From Hirsutella rhossiliensis (lineage: Eukaryota; Ascomycota; Sordariomycetes; Hypocreales; Ophiocordycipitaceae): a stretch of 64,000 nt of DNA. The position numbers and the translations under genes were made by a program. Position 1 is the stretch's first letter. Every line of letters starts with the position of its first letter. The notes beneath the pieces were generated by a model. It was not told the DNA's origin. It saw only the letters and a program-made list of their open reading frames with translations, and ran no database searches. Location of the stretch: NCBI RefSeq assembly GCF_020360975.1, contig NW_025408674.1, forward strand, positions 2,542,001-2,606,000. Reading direction: 5' to 3'. Below, one piece after another: positions 56,101-64,000 of the stretch.

Positions 56101-56513
56101 GCGCATCGCGGCCGCGACGGTCGGGGGGGAGCAGCCGCCGTCCCACAGCCAGCCGCCCTCGAAGCAGCGCATCACGGCGCAAGACGGGCGGGACCGGACG
56201 CGGGCCGGGACGATGGCCCAAGGGTACCAAGAAGTCCGACTATGGTAATGCCGATAGTGGGCCTGGTCTCCCGCCGGGCTGGAAGGAGAAGCAAGCCCGC
56301 ATGCGGGCGGAAGCTGGGGGCGCAACGCCCGAGGAGGAGGAGGCGTTGACCGACAAACCAGCGCAGGACGAAGTGCAGGTTGTCGTGGGCAAGGCTTCGG
56401 CCAACGGAAAGGCGACGCTCGACTCGGGGTTGGCATCGGGAGCATGGGCGGCTGGTCACGGCGCCCCGGGAGCCAGCGGAGAAGGGGGTATGGAGGTCGA
56501 TGCGGGAGGATGA
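53198..56513 (+). CDS. SAS3: PHD-finger MYST histone acetyltransferase (Sas3-like)
   Basis: Exons 53198-53825, 53876-53923 (48 nt) and 53977-56513 give 1,070 residues. Residues 1-180 are strongly acidic. A PHD finger spans the two introns: CTFC at 182-185, CTTC at 203-206, HQQC at 211-214, then WRCPEC. The MYST domain runs from about 520 to 800 with a C2HC zinc finger (CEFCLKYMN and HKLKC), the acetyl-CoA loop HQRKGYGNLL and the helix-turn-helix end. The C-terminal tail is Arg/Ser-rich then Gly/Pro-rich (RPRRSGGSS, GRGPGRWPKG). By family it acetylates lysine 14/23 of histone H3 in a NuA3-like complex. PHD plus MYST in one chain is the MOZ/MORF layout; yeast Sas3 lacks the PHD. Confidence 0.93.
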
Positions 56514-56938
56514 GCCAGTGAATGATCATTTGCCATGGCCTCGAGTCACGGTATGTGAGGTTTTGTCTTTCTTTGGCGAAGGGGTTTAATAATGCGGCGT
56601 AGGGGTGCTTCGGGTAAGGTGTATGCTCCCAAGATGTTTCTTGGCGTTCCAGGCAGGCTCTGGTGTATGATTAGAGCGATTCAACAAGTCGATACCGAGC
56701 ACCGAGATGGCCGCTGGTACGAAGTATTTGATTTGGTTGCAAGAGCCCAAAGGCTTTGCAGGTTGGCATGAAGGGCCACAATGTGGGACGAAAAGGTCTT
56801 CTTAATGCTGCCCGACAACTCCACGGCCCAGTCTACACACAGAACGCCTCGCGTTGTCTATTATCTCTGAGACCCATTCTATGCTACAGGATCTGTGAAC
56901 ATGAAACTAGATGGAGGACTCCGCAACCGAGAAACACT
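56514..56938. other. Spacer between convergent MYST and carrier genes
   Basis: Short A/T-richer stretch expected to hold two 3' UTRs. No gene is supported. Confidence 0.5.
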
Positions 56939-58198
56939 TTATGAGTGCCACTTGCGGAAGGTATCCATGACAGTGGTAAAGACGACGAGGAGGATGCCTC
57001 CTCCGGGTCCAAGTCGCAGCACCTAGAGAAAGAGGAGGTGTCATGAGTAACCGTCTGGGGCACCGTCCATGGCTAGACAAGGGGACTAGACTTACCTTGG
57101 GCAGGAATCCCTTGTACAAGGCGCCAGCGCCTTCTTCCTTGAGCACCGTGAGAACCGAAGGGAATGCCCAGTTGTACTTGGGGACCTGGCCGGGGATCCT
57201 GGGCGTATTCTGGATTCGGCTCTTGACGACGTCCAAGGGGGTGTTGACCATGGTGCCGATGGTGCCTCCGATGGAGCCGGAGATGAGGTCGTTGACCATC
57301 TGGCCACGCTTGTTCTGGGCCTGGGGCATCAACTGGCGGACCTGGAAGATGCAGCCAAAGTAGCCGGCGTTCCAGAGGATATGCCGCCACATGGTACTCT
57401 CCAGACCCTGGTACAAGGCCAGGGGGCCTTCGTTGCGGACCGTCTTGACGACGCAGTCGATCATGCCATTGTATTTGCCGGCCGAGGCCTTGTCCTGCAG
57501 GCGGATCTTGACAAGCTCGAAGGGGACGACGACGAAGGACTCGGTAGCGCCGGCCGAGGCTCCGGTCAGGACGGAGAGCGACTGGGTCATCTGGGGCATG
57601 CCGAACATCTTGCGATAGGCCCTACCCCACTCGTCGTTGGCGGCGAACTTGGTGGCTCGCTTGGGAGCCTCCATGAGGATGGGAGCGGAGATGCCGCGAT
57701 AGAGCCGGGAGAAGCTGGCATCGGATGAGCTCGAGGATTCGAGGATCAATGGCAGGACTGCCGGTGAAGCTCCACACACCCTTCATGCTTGATGATCTTG
57801 CGGAAGCAATCCAACATGCCATTGTATGCCTCGGCGCCGGCGCCCTTGCCGGTTTGCAGTTGTCTAGGCCGATGAGTCCCGGGTCCGCGGCGAAAGGGGG
57901 GCGGAGAAGACTCACACTCGGGTCTTGACGACATCCAACGGATACCTGGCAGCGCTCAGTGTCAGCTGTTCGCGTCGCAAAGACGGCGTGTCGTGGACTT
58001 ACATGATCAAGATCTGATGCGGGCCCGAGGGTCAGCAGGGGCCGAGCGTGGCAGGGCGGCGCATCTCATACCTCCGAGACGCCGGCAATGGCGCCTGGCA
58101 GACGGCGTTAGGGTCGAGCACTTGGCGGCGGCTGGGGGCGGCAGCAACGTACCTGCGGCGAACTGGTAGATGAAGGGGAGCGGCTTTTCCTGCGACAT
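56939..58198 (-). CDS. ODC1: Mitochondrial 2-oxodicarboxylate carrier
   Basis: Seven exons on the minus strand: 58198-58153, 58094-58072 (23 nt), 58013-58003 (11 nt), 57945-57916 (30 nt), 57863-57780, 57714-57096 and 57022-56939. Total 298 residues. It shows three mitochondrial-carrier repeats with signatures YPLDVVKTRV, VPFELVKIRL and TPLDVVKSRI, and six helices. MSQEKPLPFIYQFAAG and EGFSRLYRGISAPILMEAPK match the oxodicarboxylate branch, which exchanges 2-oxoadipate and 2-oxoglutarate across the inner membrane for lysine and related metabolism. The first four exons total only 110 nt; the 11-nt exon encodes Ile-Leu-Ile and two bases of Met. The C-terminus ends FRKWHS. Confidence 0.94.
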
Positions 58199-58740
58199 GG
58201 TGGAGGACTGGGGGCAACGGTGCCCGGGCGGATTGACAGCGCTGCCGAGGAGAGACAGACGATGGCGGAGCGAGGCAAGAGGTGGAAAATTGGAGATGCA
58301 ACGGCGTCCCTTGCAGACGAGCCGTAAGCGAATATTACGGCTATATCCCCAGGACCCCTAGCATGCCTCTGCTAGTGCTGTAGCTTTGTTAGCGCGCATG
58401 CATTGTGCAACGATTCATTAGGTGAGCAGTCACTGCACGTGTTTTGTGCCTACTATATTACACTCCGTACTTGTAGCGACGTCTTTTGCGGGTACCGGTA
58501 TCCGTACCCAGAGTCCATTCCAGTAGGCAAGATACCTACCTAGGTAGCTCATCACGACAACCACTCTCTACATGTCCCCAACGTGAAGAATCAAAGGGCC
58601 CTGTCATGGATCAGACCGTCAATCAACCAACATGAATTGTCACCCCCCCGCGGAAGCTTCATGCTAGCGTTCCGGTGCAGAATGGCCGGAGTCGCGCGTG
58701 GCACCGAGATTGCGCACCTCGATTCTATCCAACGACGACC
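58199..58740. promoter_or_regulatory. Divergent promoter, carrier / SET gene
   Basis: 542 bp between two starts. GGTACCGGTATCCGTACC and CTACCTAGGTAG palindromes lie near 58490-58550. No gene is supported. Confidence 0.5.
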
Positions 58741-59331
58741 ATGTCCAAGCCAAAGAACTGGCCCGGCTCGCTACCGTACTTGAAGTCTCCGCAACACTCC
58801 AAACACCTCTCGGCTGCCCAGGTCGAAGCCCTCAGCACGAAGCCCTCGGCGATCTCCGTCATACCCGCGTCACAGACCTTGGTGCCCTCGCCGAACGTCA
58901 AGATCCAGCAGATCCGGGACGCTGCTCACCCTGCCGACGGCCAGTACGGGCTATTCGCGGCGCAAAACCTTAAGCCCGGAAGCTTCATCCTGCCATACCT
59001 GGGCCGAGTGCACGGCGGGGCGGCACCGTCGTCGTTGGCCGAGAGTGACTACGACTTGTGGTTGGACAAGGAGGCGGACGTGGCGGTGGACGCGGCGAAT
59101 GAGGGCAATGAGGGTCGCTTCGTCAACGACTACCGGGGGGTCAAGGAAAGGGCCAATGCCGAGTTTGGGACGGCGTGGTGTGAGCGGTGGCAACAGGTTT
59201 GCGTGGGTGTCTGGGTCTTGGGCGGGAAGAACAGCAAGGGCATCAGGAAGGGGGACGAGATTTTGGTAAGTTACGGCAAGGGTTTCTGGGACGAGCGGAA
59301 GGGAGATGAGCCGGAGGTTGCTGGGGGCTAG
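58741..59331 (+). CDS. Small SET-domain protein
   Basis: Single exon of 196 residues beginning MSKPKNWPGSLPYLKSP. The frame is open upstream for 22 codons, but the ATG at 58741 matches the natural start. A minimal SET fold is visible: GLFAAQNLKPGSFILPYLG, the substrate/cofactor motif EGRFVNDYRG (in place of RFINHSC) and the C-terminal GDEILVSYGKGFW. It lacks pre-SET and post-SET cysteines. Such small fungal SET proteins may methylate non-histone proteins; substrate unknown. The altered NHxC-type motif (NDYRG) is shared by a known subgroup, so loss of activity is not implied. Confidence 0.88.
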   Translation: MSKPKNWPGSLPYLKSPQHSKHLSAAQVEALSTKPSAISVIPASQTLVPSPNVKIQQIRDAAHPADGQYGLFAAQNLKPGSFILPYLGRVHGGAAPSSLAESDYDLWLDKEADVAVDAANEGNEGRFVNDYRGVKERANAEFGTAWCERWQQVCVGVWVLGGKNSKGIRKGDEILVSYGKGFWDERKGDEPEVAGG

Positions 59332-59779
59332 GGGCGAGGCATTGAAAACACGAGAGAGGTGAGACTTGTGTACTGTAGCTGGTTGTGACCCTTTGAGCCC
59401 AATCTACTTCGTACCAGGTAGATCATCATGACTCCGTATTTCGAGCAAGCTTTCCCGGTAAGTAACTTTAGGTAACTTACTGGAGCATCAGCTGGCTGTC
59501 TACAGTGCCTACCCTAATTACAACGTGTGCTGATCTGCCACTTTGGGCCCAGGTATCCATCGAGGGGAAGGCGGAGGCGAGGTACTTGCGGGCCGCGGGC
59601 TGTTTGTGTACTGCCGTGCTTTGCACGCCCTTCCACGCATGCTCGCAGAGTTGTCGAATTAGCGCCGAGGCGGTTGCCGGGGCAATTCATTATGTCATTT
59701 GGTGACTCGCGCCACCCACTCAGCGTCCGCTCACTCAGCGTGCATTGAGTGAGTGCCTTCACACGCGCACCCCATCCCC
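59332..59779. other. Spacer between SET and SNF2 genes
   Basis: About 450 bp holding the SET 3' UTR and the SNF2 promoter. A direct repeat CACTCAGCGT(C/G)C lies near 59716-59744. No gene is supported. Confidence 0.5.
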
Positions 59780-62700
59780 ATGAACGGCGGCGATTGCACA
59801 AAAAGGCCGGGTGCAGGCTTCGCTTTTAAGCCCAGGAACACCCTCTCATTCCCCAACACGCCCAGCTCTCTCGACACCTCAAGTACCGAATCGGCTCTTG
59901 TCCGCCAGAAAATCGAGGCCATGGTCAAGGAACGGGCGCCGCCAAAGGGGCCCTCGCCCTTGCAGCCTGCTCCAGCTGCCCGAGCCAACGAGTCGCAGCG
60001 AGAGAGATCTCCAGACGAAGACTTCGACATTACCGCCGCTGTCAGGGACTTGTCGTCCGTCAAGGGCAAGTATCGCGGCGGCCCGGCCGATGGCGCTGGC
60101 TCCTCTGCCCTGACAAGCCATCCGACATTTGGACATCCCACCAAGATGGTCTCCTCTCTTAAGCAGAAGGCAGACGTCTTCATCCACCAAAAGACCCGTC
60201 CCGAACACCATCTCGGAACAAAGATCTCGGGACCGCGACCCCCTACCTACCACGACCGAAGGCCCCCGCCCATGCCCACCTTCAGCTCGAACACACACGT
60301 CGCCGCGCCGTCCTATCAAGGCGACGAGGTCTTCTATACCGATCCTACCAAAGCAAATGCCGACCTCAAGGCACTGCTCGAGGGCGGCCTGGACGAGGAA
60401 GAAGAGCAAGACGATGGCGAGAAGCCTGTTGTGGTGCTGGAGGCTGATAAGAATCCTGACTCGACCCAGCCACAACAAGAGAAAACGGAACAGAAAAGGG
60501 ACGTCGTGGTCGGCAAGGATGGCATAGTCGACGGCCTCAAGGTCAGGCTGCTGCCTCACCAGGTCGAGGGCGTCAACTGGATGCGTGGCCGTGAGCTGGG
60601 CCCGGTCAAGCGAGGCACCGTCCCCAAAGGAGGGCTACTCGCCGATGACATGGGCTTGGGCAAGACGCTGCAATCCATCTCCCTGATGCTGAAGAACCAA
60701 AAGCCCACGACGGACGAAAAGGGTTGGAAGAAACACTTTGGGGGCCTCGAAAAGACGACTCTCGTGGTTGCCCCCCTGGCGCTCATCAGGCAGTGGGAGC
60801 ACGAGATACGGGACAAGGTCGCCAAGTCTCACGGACTCAAGGTCCTTGTTCACCATGGTCCTCAGCGCACCAAGAACTCCAAAGACCTGGCCCTGTACGA
60901 TGTCGTCATCACGACATATCAGATCCTCGTGTCCGAGCATGGCAACTCGTCAGAGAACAAGGGGGCGGGTTGCTTTGGTCTCCACTGGTGGCGCGTCGTC
61001 CTGGACGAGGCACACACCGTCAAGAACCGCAACGCAAAGGCCACCAAAGCCTGCTACGCTCTGCGCTCCGAGTATCGCTGGTGTCTCTCGGGAACGCCAA
61101 TGCAAAACAATCTCGACGAATTGCAGTCTCTCGTCCGGTTCCTGCGCATCAGGCCGTACGATGACCTGAAGCAGTGGAAGGAGCACATTGACCTGCCCAT
61201 GAAGAACGGCAAAGGCCACATCGCCATCCGGCGCCTTCACTCCATCCTGCGTTGCTTCATGAAGAGACGAACCAAGGAAATTCTCAAGGAAGAGGGCGCC
61301 CTGCATCCTGGCGGCGAGCCCCCGGCCGATGGAACGGCCACTGCGACTGAGTTCAGACATACAGAGCGCAACGTCGTCACCGTCTCAACAAAACTACCCC
61401 CCGCTGAGCGCAACTTCTACAATCGCCTGGAAGAGCGCGCGGACAAGAGCATGGAGCTCATGATGAAGAACAAGATTAGCTACGCGAACGCGTTCACCCT
61501 GCTTCTGCGTCTGCGACAGGCGTGCAACCATCCCAAGCTGGTGGAAGGGAAGTTGGGCGAGGACAAGGATGCACTGTCGACGGGCTCCAGCCAGAAGAAG
61601 CAGGATGCAGACATCGACGCCGTGGCGGATATGTTTGCTGGCATGGGCATCGTGTCCAAAAGCTGCAGCATCTGCGGCAAAGACTTGACCAGCGTGGACG
61701 TTGAGATTGGCAGGGAAAACTGTTCCGAATGCCACGATGATCTAGAGTACTTCAAGCATCATGGTCGTCCAGAGAAGGACAAGAAGAAGAAGAAGAAGAA
61801 GAAGAAGAAGAGGAAGAGTCAAAAGCAGGTGTCTCCACTAAAATCAGAAGCTGATGCAGGCGAGAGAAAGTTGAAGACGAAAGAGAAAGAGGATAACGAG
61901 CAAGACGTCGAGCCAGCGGCGGAAGCGCAGCAGAAGCAGGCCCCGCGCCGCCCGCGGAACCGCAACGCCATTATCGACAGCGATGATGAGGACGAGGAAG
62001 CCGAGGGCAGCTGGCTGGTGCCAGAAGGCGAACGAGGGGACTTGCATCTGGGCAAGGCTGGCGGCGAGGAGGACGAAAACGCCGAGGGAGGGGGCGACTG
62101 GATCGGTTCGGAGGACTCGGCCGACGACACGGTCGATGACCGGGACCAGAGCAATCTGAGCGGCTTTGTCGTCGATGACGAGACGGCCCAGGAGGAGCCG
62201 GGTTATAAGTCCGTGGCCGAGGCGTCCGAGGACGAAGACTCACTCTTGTCCGTGTCTGCCATTACGCAGAAGATGGCAGCCCAGACGCTTGACGAGGTCA
62301 AGCCCGCCACGTCGCATGCCTCTGCGTCCGACTGCGCCAAATCCGAAGCCTCAGGATCCGAGGCTGACGGGACAGAAGTCTACTCGGGCTCGGACCAGGA
62401 CTCGGCATCAGACTCGGACGACGAGCTGTACTCTGCGGGTGCCACGCCACTCTTTGCATCGGCCAAGATTCGCGAGATCACCAGGCTCTTGCAGGCAGAG
62501 GCCCACGAGCACAAGTTCATCGTCTTCTCCCAGTTCACGTCCATGCTGGACCTGGTGGAGCCGTTCCTGCACAAGGAGCGCTTCCGCTTCCGGCGCTACG
62601 ACGGGAGCATGAAGAACGATGAGCGTGAGGAGAGCCTGCGGCGGCTGCGCGAGGACAAGAGCGTCAGGGTCCTCCTGTGCAGCCTCAAGTGCGGCAGCTT

Positions 62701-63207
62701 GGGCTTGAACCTGACGGCGGCGACGAGGGTCATCATTGTCGAGCCGTTTTGGAATCCGGTGAGTCATGCTCGTGTTCCCTTTTGTTCCAATGGTACTGTG
62801 GAGGTGCTACGTGGGCGGTGGATCTCGAGGCTAACACCACCGTGCAGTTTGTCGAGGAACAGGCCATTGACCGCGTCCACCGCCTCAACCAAACCGTCGA
62901 CGTGACCGTCTACAAGCTCACCGTGTCCGAGACTGTCGAGGAGCGCATCATCGATTTGCAGGAGAAGAAGCGCCTGCTGGCCGAGCAGACCATCGAGGGC
63001 GGCGCCAAGAAGAAGGCCGTCAACCTCGGCCTCAAGGAAATCATCGACCTCTTCAGGCCCGGCGGCCACCACGGCGTCGTCGACGAGCGGCCGTGGGAGG
63101 ACGGTGGCGAGGCCGCCGACGAGCGCGACAGGGCCCGCCAGTCGATGAATATGCTGCGCCGCAAGCCGGCTAGGCAGGAGAATGCCGTCTATGGCCGGAG
63201 GTGGTGA
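59780..63207 (+). CDS. SNF2-family ATPase of the Rad5/Rad16/Uls1 group
   Basis: Exons 59780-62758 and 62848-63207 joined across an 89-nt GTGAGT...GTGCAG intron give 1,112 residues. The first in-frame ATG is 59780. The helicase N-lobe has LLPHQVEGVNWM, LLADDMGLGKTLQ (about 287-298), TTLVVAPLALIRQWEHE, VVLDEAHTVKNR and CLSGTPMQNN. The C-lobe has FIVFSQFTSMLDLVE, FRRYDGSM, LKCGSLGLNLTAA and, after the intron, AIDRVHRLNQ. Between the lobes lie a Cys cluster CSICGKDL and CSEC (about 628-645), a 10-Lys run and a long acidic insert. The cysteines look like half of the RING seen in Rad5/Rad16/Uls1, so ubiquitin-ligase activity is doubtful. It probably remodels DNA-protein complexes in repair or transcription termination; the subgroup is uncertain. 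Confidence 0.92.
61781..61810 (+). repeat. (AAG)10 coding microsatellite
   Basis: Ten in-frame AAG codons encode Lys 668-677 of the SNF2 protein, followed by Arg-Lys. It is a likely length-variable site. Confidence 0.95.
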
Positions 63208-63785
63208 TTCGCACGTCGAGAGACGGAAGCATGCGTGGCGAAAGGCAAGGGACATGGGACTACGGCTTTTTTCTGGAGGCAGGCGTTGAAAGGGCGGGGG
63301 ACGCGAGGGGGAATAAAGGCGTTTCGTGGTTTTCGCGGGAACGGGATCTCTGGACAGCGCGACTGGTGCTCGCACAGGGGGTTGCGTACATGGGCAACCG
63401 AGGATGGAGCGTCACAGGACGGGTGTCGTGAGAACTTGGCGTGCTCCATTAGACATGACGGCCGCCAGCCAGCCTTGCCGCAGAACAGACAATGAAGAAA
63501 TGTACCAACAAAGAATATGAACTCATAGCCCGCCACTCCGTCCTTGACGGGTTCACCTTGTGTATATGTCCCTGCCCATCGGCATCACCAAGGCCACAGC
63601 AATGTCAATCAGCCGGGGCATTGACGTCTCGTGCTCACAGACCGAGCGCTAGAACAGATTGCTGCTCGAATAATAGACCCATCGTCACCACCCCCCACCC
63701 TCTTCTTCACCCCTCGCCGGCCCGCCGCCATCCGGGCTCTTGCCCACGTACACGCTCTCTCGCATGTATGGTAGCCCGGCGCACA
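63208..63785. other. Spacer between convergent SNF2 and edge gene
   Basis: It should contain both 3' UTRs. No gene is supported. Confidence 0.5.
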
Positions 63786-64000
63786 CTAGCGGTAATAATC
63801 GCTCGGCGTCGGCGCACTCGGCGCACTCGGCGCCCCGCCGGGGGGCATGTACGGCTTATACTGCGGCTCTCCGCCAGCAGCCTGGCCGCCGGACATGGCG
63901 TGCTGGCGCGCGTCGTACGCCGCGCCGTGGGGCTGCAGCGGCGGCGACGACATGGGGCCGCCGTGCGGGGGCTGTCCCGTCGGGATGGGGGGCGGCGCCT
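63786..64000 (-). CDS. C-terminus of a Pro/Gly-rich protein, cut by the window edge
   Basis: The minus strand has an open frame from the right edge to a TAG at 63786. The visible 71 residues are Pro/Gly/Ala/Gln-rich (PPIPTGQPPHGGPMSSPP, then GEPQYKPYMPPGGAPSAP) and end TPSDYYR. This composition is typical of disordered tails of fungal RNA-binding proteins, but no domain is inside the window. The start and any introns lie beyond 64000. The identity cannot be given. Confidence 0.6.
   Translation of the reverse strand, partial: APPPIPTGQPPHGGPMSSPPLQPHGAAYDARQHAMSGGQAAGGEPQYKPYMPPGGAPSAPSAPTPSDYYR

Noticed and set aside
1..64000. tRNA genes, CRISPR arrays, intact transposons
   Set aside because: Scanning by eye for B-box-like GGTTCGANNC with cloverleaf context, regularly spaced repeats, transposase or reverse transcriptase motifs gave nothing convincing; a tRNAscan-SE and repeat search would be decisive.

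Overview
The window is nuclear DNA of a filamentous ascomycete, most likely a sordariomycete of the order Hypocreales. The genes carry short GT-AG introns (mostly 45-110 nt), the coding DNA is GC-rich, and the set of conserved genes (Pan2, eRF3, PEPCK, MYST acetyltransferase, complex I MWFE subunit) reads as pezizomycete protein. Spacers carry C/T-rich promoter tracts and the GGTACCTA-type palindromes often seen between genes of these fungi. Nothing bacterial, viral or organellar was seen, and there is no intact transposon or CRISPR array.

Layout. 0-4.1 kb: long upstream region. 4.1-5.6 kb: copper-fist transcription factor (+). 6.7-9.1 kb: RGT1-like Zn2Cys6 regulator (-). 10.2-11.1 kb: methyltransferase of the secondary-metabolism type (+). 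11.7-15.8 kb: PAN2 deadenylase (+). 16.4-17.5 kb: casein kinase 2 beta subunit (-). 18.0-19.0 kb: JmjC/cupin-like protein (+). 19.5-21.4 kb: RanGTP-binding-type protein (-). 22.2-24.5 kb: eRF3/SUP35 (+). 24.9-27.5 kb: FHA-domain protein kinase (-). 28.8-30.7 kb: fungal protein of unknown function (+). 30.7-31.2 kb: decayed polyketide synthase ketoreductase fragment. 32.2-33.4 kb: rhodopsin-like seven-helix protein (-). 33.4-41.1 kb: gene-poor stretch with one small frame-broken gene. 41.1-42.9 kb: MFS permease (+). 44.0-46.8 kb: PEP carboxykinase (-). 49.1-50.2 kb: ribosomal protein eL8 (-). 50.7-51.9 kb: NCS6 tRNA thiolase (+). 52.1-52.6 kb: complex I MWFE subunit (-). 53.2-56.5 kb: PHD-MYST acetyltransferase (+). 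56.9-58.2 kb: mitochondrial 2-oxodicarboxylate carrier (-). 58.7-59.3 kb: SET-domain protein (+). 59.8-63.2 kb: SNF2 ATPase (+). 63.8 kb to the edge: C-terminus of a Pro/Gly-rich protein (-).

Most genes are housekeeping and unrelated: mRNA decay, translation termination, tRNA modification, chromatin, gluconeogenesis and mitochondrial transport. Several are head-to-head pairs sharing 450-750 bp promoters (CKB1/JmjC, RanGTP-type/SUP35, eL8/NCS6, MWFE/SAS3, ODC/SET). The stretch from about 25 to 41 kb looks accessory: a lineage-type kinase, an orphan protein, a PKS relic, a receptor-like protein and long repeat-bearing spacers.

I found no complete new biological system. The most notable observations are a 4-nt micro-exon in the complex I gene, a stop-free 57-nt intron inside the prion-like domain of eRF3, a degraded PKS ketoreductase directly abutting an orphan gene, and a small gene whose frame is broken at exactly two C-homopolymers. 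Exon coordinates come from reading splice signals and protein continuity by eye, and no transcript data were available.
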